A DNA stretch of 64,000 nt from NCBI GenBank assembly GCA_023383015.1, contig JAHDXW010000018.1, positions 31,312 through 95,311 on the forward strand, given 5' to 3'. The position numbers and the translations under genes are program-made. Origin of the DNA: Paracoccaceae bacterium (lineage in GTDB: Bacteria; Pseudomonadota; Alphaproteobacteria; Rhodobacterales; Rhodobacteraceae). Positions 63,401-64,000 of the stretch are shown here, in pieces (positions within the stretch are counted from its first letter, which is position 1; every line of letters starts with the position of its first letter). Below the pieces are notes generated by a model. The model had not been told where the DNA came from. It worked only from the letters and a program-made list of their open reading frames with translations, and ran no database searches.

Positions 63401-63678
63401 AAGAAATGGCCCGCGGCCTTGAGATGGCGCGACCGCTCCGCCGGATCGCCGGGGATCTCGGCGGCGGCGTGGACGACGGCGCCGTCGCGCACGGTGTCGA
63501 ACATCGCCATGAATCGTGCCATGGCATGGGCGAGCGAGCGCGGGTCGGGGTGGTCGAAGCCGAGCGGGCGCATCGGCGCCAGCGCCCCGAGGTCGGGGGC
63601 ATCCCGCCGTCGCGCCAGCGCCTCGAGCGGGAAGGGGCCGAGATGCACCGGCCGGTCGCGGTAGGAAAAGGGCTTCAC
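60478..63678 (-). CDS. Self-sufficient reductive dehalogenase fused to a ferredoxin-reductase module
   Basis: A 1066-residue soluble protein. Residues 1-290 are a degenerate copy of the cobalamin-binding fold (NPFLGRRFGLAAVTTTL near 243). Residues 290-550 are the active copy (NPFLGPRLKSGVVTTTM near 520; Lys528 a candidate catalytic residue). Two [4Fe-4S] sites follow: Cys552/555/558/562 and Cys588/601/604/608. Residues 750-970 form an FMN/NAD oxidoreductase (QRPFSLAG; GGGIGITPLLPMA; YTCGGAAFMDAV). Residues 980-1066 form a plant-type [2Fe-2S] ferredoxin (Cys1014/1019/1022/1051). This is the respiration-independent RdhA layout of marine Rhizobiales NpRdhA and Comamonas BhbA. There is no Tat signal and no rdhB, so it should act in the cytoplasm. 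GTG at 63678 begins the conserved KPFSYRDRPV. Confidence 0.88.
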   Translation of the reverse strand: MKPFSYRDRPVHLGPFPLEALARRRDAPDLGALAPMRPLGFDHPDPRSLAHAMARFMAMFDTVRDGAVVHAAAEIPGDPAERSRHLKAAGHFFDAAMMGVARLEAAHWLDTPFRNPAIEAIRAELEASQPKSFAAGIDAIHADILDAARAAPGPVRHHRHALVVLVDHARDPGPEEPGTEWFRGTQPQRAALLAACTAVALASYLRLLGHEARAHSATTSEVDLGRLALSCGLAGLRGGQAENPFLGRRFGLAAVTTTLALAPDLPLAHDLGCAGGAPAATVTGHEARRRPPMTGRPFRLGPHPVERLRRVDTPTTLIDAPRVPRFPKRADFFARALFGDLGKPVQDAARGGHYVVKSPVGACARRALGALLLLQFGEARGPADAATADPARNADNLRGAAYYLSTDAVGLAGVPEWAWYSHDAGGNPIRPAHPNGVVMLLDQGHETMEGASGDDWISVAQSMRAYLRFSLIGGVLGEQIRRLGHPARVHSVLDGDVLQPPLLLLAGLGEVSRIGEVILNPFLGPRLKSGVVTTTMPMEHDRPIDFGLQRFCASCSKCARECPSGAITAGPKLMYNGYEIWKSDAEKCARYRLTNSGGGMCGRCMKTCPWNLEGLLAEEPFRRLAMAVPQTAPALAALDDRLGRGAVNPVKKWWWDIELDRASGRYVAARASHARGLNRHIRLAPGDQTLAVYPADAMPPPLPVVHPVDREAGIARYRALLAPAEYRARLARGEVAGLVPPPPPLPDPPPVFPLMLARREELSPEVARYTFVSADGGSLPAWQPGAHIDVVIAPEYQRPFSLAGDPADRTCYVVGVQREAAGRGGSVLMHRVFRPGRRVFVSPPRNHFPLHEEAGFCLLMGGGIGITPLLPMARRLHALGRDFRLHYCARDAAAAAFWPEITAAPWAGRAALHLSRAGGRADLAALIPPWREGARLYTCGGAAFMDAVFAAAAGRGWPETALAREYFAVPEPPARVNHPFTLRLSRRGRSVPVPADRTAVEALADAGIIVPTKCSDGICGVCAVRHAGDVAIEHRDLVLSAAERAGRVILCCSRPAEAGAVLTVEL

Positions 63679-63891
63679 CGCGCCGCGCCCCCCGCGCCCG
63701 CCCCGGCCCCGCCCTGCCCGCCCATCCCGCACCGCTCCGTCCTGCCCCCAGACGCAGGCTTTCCCGGATCGCGGCGCAATGCAAGCCCGCCCTGCCCCGC
63801 ATCCCGCCCGGCGCCACCGCCGGCCCGGCGCCACGGCGGCGGCCCGCCTTCCCGCCCCGCCCCGCCCGGGCGCCGCGCCCGGACTCCCCCC

Positions 63892-63920
63892 TTGCGCATC
63901 CCCGCCCGCTCGCCTAAAGA
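63892..63920 (+). promoter_or_regulatory. Candidate promoter of tRNA-Ala
   Basis: TTGCGC (63892-63897), a 17-base spacer and TAAAGA (63915-63920), 27 bases before the tRNA. Confidence 0.5.
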
Positions 63921-63947
63921 CGTCGCGCGGCACAGACCGCCCTCGGT

Positions 63948-64000
<53 letters not shown>

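Overview
The window is a very GC-rich (estimated above 70%), densely coded bacterial chromosome segment with frequent GTG/TTG starts and many 4-base ATGA/GTGA gene overlaps. The alphaproteobacterial FYDLN-acid protein (TIGR02300), a DUF1127 peptide, two FCD-type GntR regulators, TRAP transport and several membrane proteins of a roseobacter-like flavour point to an alphaproteobacterium, most likely Rhodobacterales. No insertion sequence, prophage gene or CRISPR array was seen.

Layout. 1-4.6 kb: the end of an ABC permease gene, a GntR regulator and YgjP-like metallopeptidase pair, then an unusual trio of a short P450-like protein, an acyl carrier protein and an alpha/beta-hydrolase-like protein. 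4.7-8.9 kb: ruvCAB, a DUF1127 peptide, a small membrane protein and prmA. 8.9-11.9 kb: a complete TRAP transporter. 12.2-38.7 kb: a catabolic region. It holds a biotin carboxylase and a separate biotin carrier; a corrinoid methyl-transfer operon (UroD-type methyltransferase, B12 protein, ferredoxin-type reactivase, methyl-THF methyltransferase and two unknown proteins); pxpABC with a CUT1-type ABC importer; aldehyde dehydrogenase, aminotransferase and 2-hydroxyacid dehydrogenase; a MetX-like hydrolase and an SDR; a ribose-type ABC importer; and an EthD-like protein. 38.7-46.4 kb: a secreted EEP-family protein, leuD, an MFS exporter, leuC, and a secreted papain-like protease with propeller-like repeats plus a secreted partner. 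46.5-60.4 kb: housekeeping genes (rsfS, rlmH, gpmI, an EnvC-like gene, ctpA, rppH, a Na/Pi transporter, two DMT transporters, a GST, yciB, ftsY), an AlkB-type hydroxylase and tRNA-Met. 60.5-63.7 kb: a fused reductive dehalogenase-reductase of 1066 residues lying between tRNA-Met and tRNA-Ala.

How the parts may work together. Five AT-rich palindromes in three intergenic regions (about 20.25, 27.25, 27.38, 37.81 and 37.93 kb) stand out from the GC-rich background. Four of them overlap plausible -10 elements in the same geometry. They tie the methyl-transfer operon, the CUT1 ABC/pxp operon, the dehydrogenase/aminotransferase operon, the ribose-type ABC operon and the EthD-like gene into one candidate repressor regulon. 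The inferred picture is import and stepwise breakdown of an O- or N-methylated, perhaps lactam-containing or sugar-like compound, with the methyl group going to tetrahydrofolate through B12. The substrate cannot be read from the sequence.
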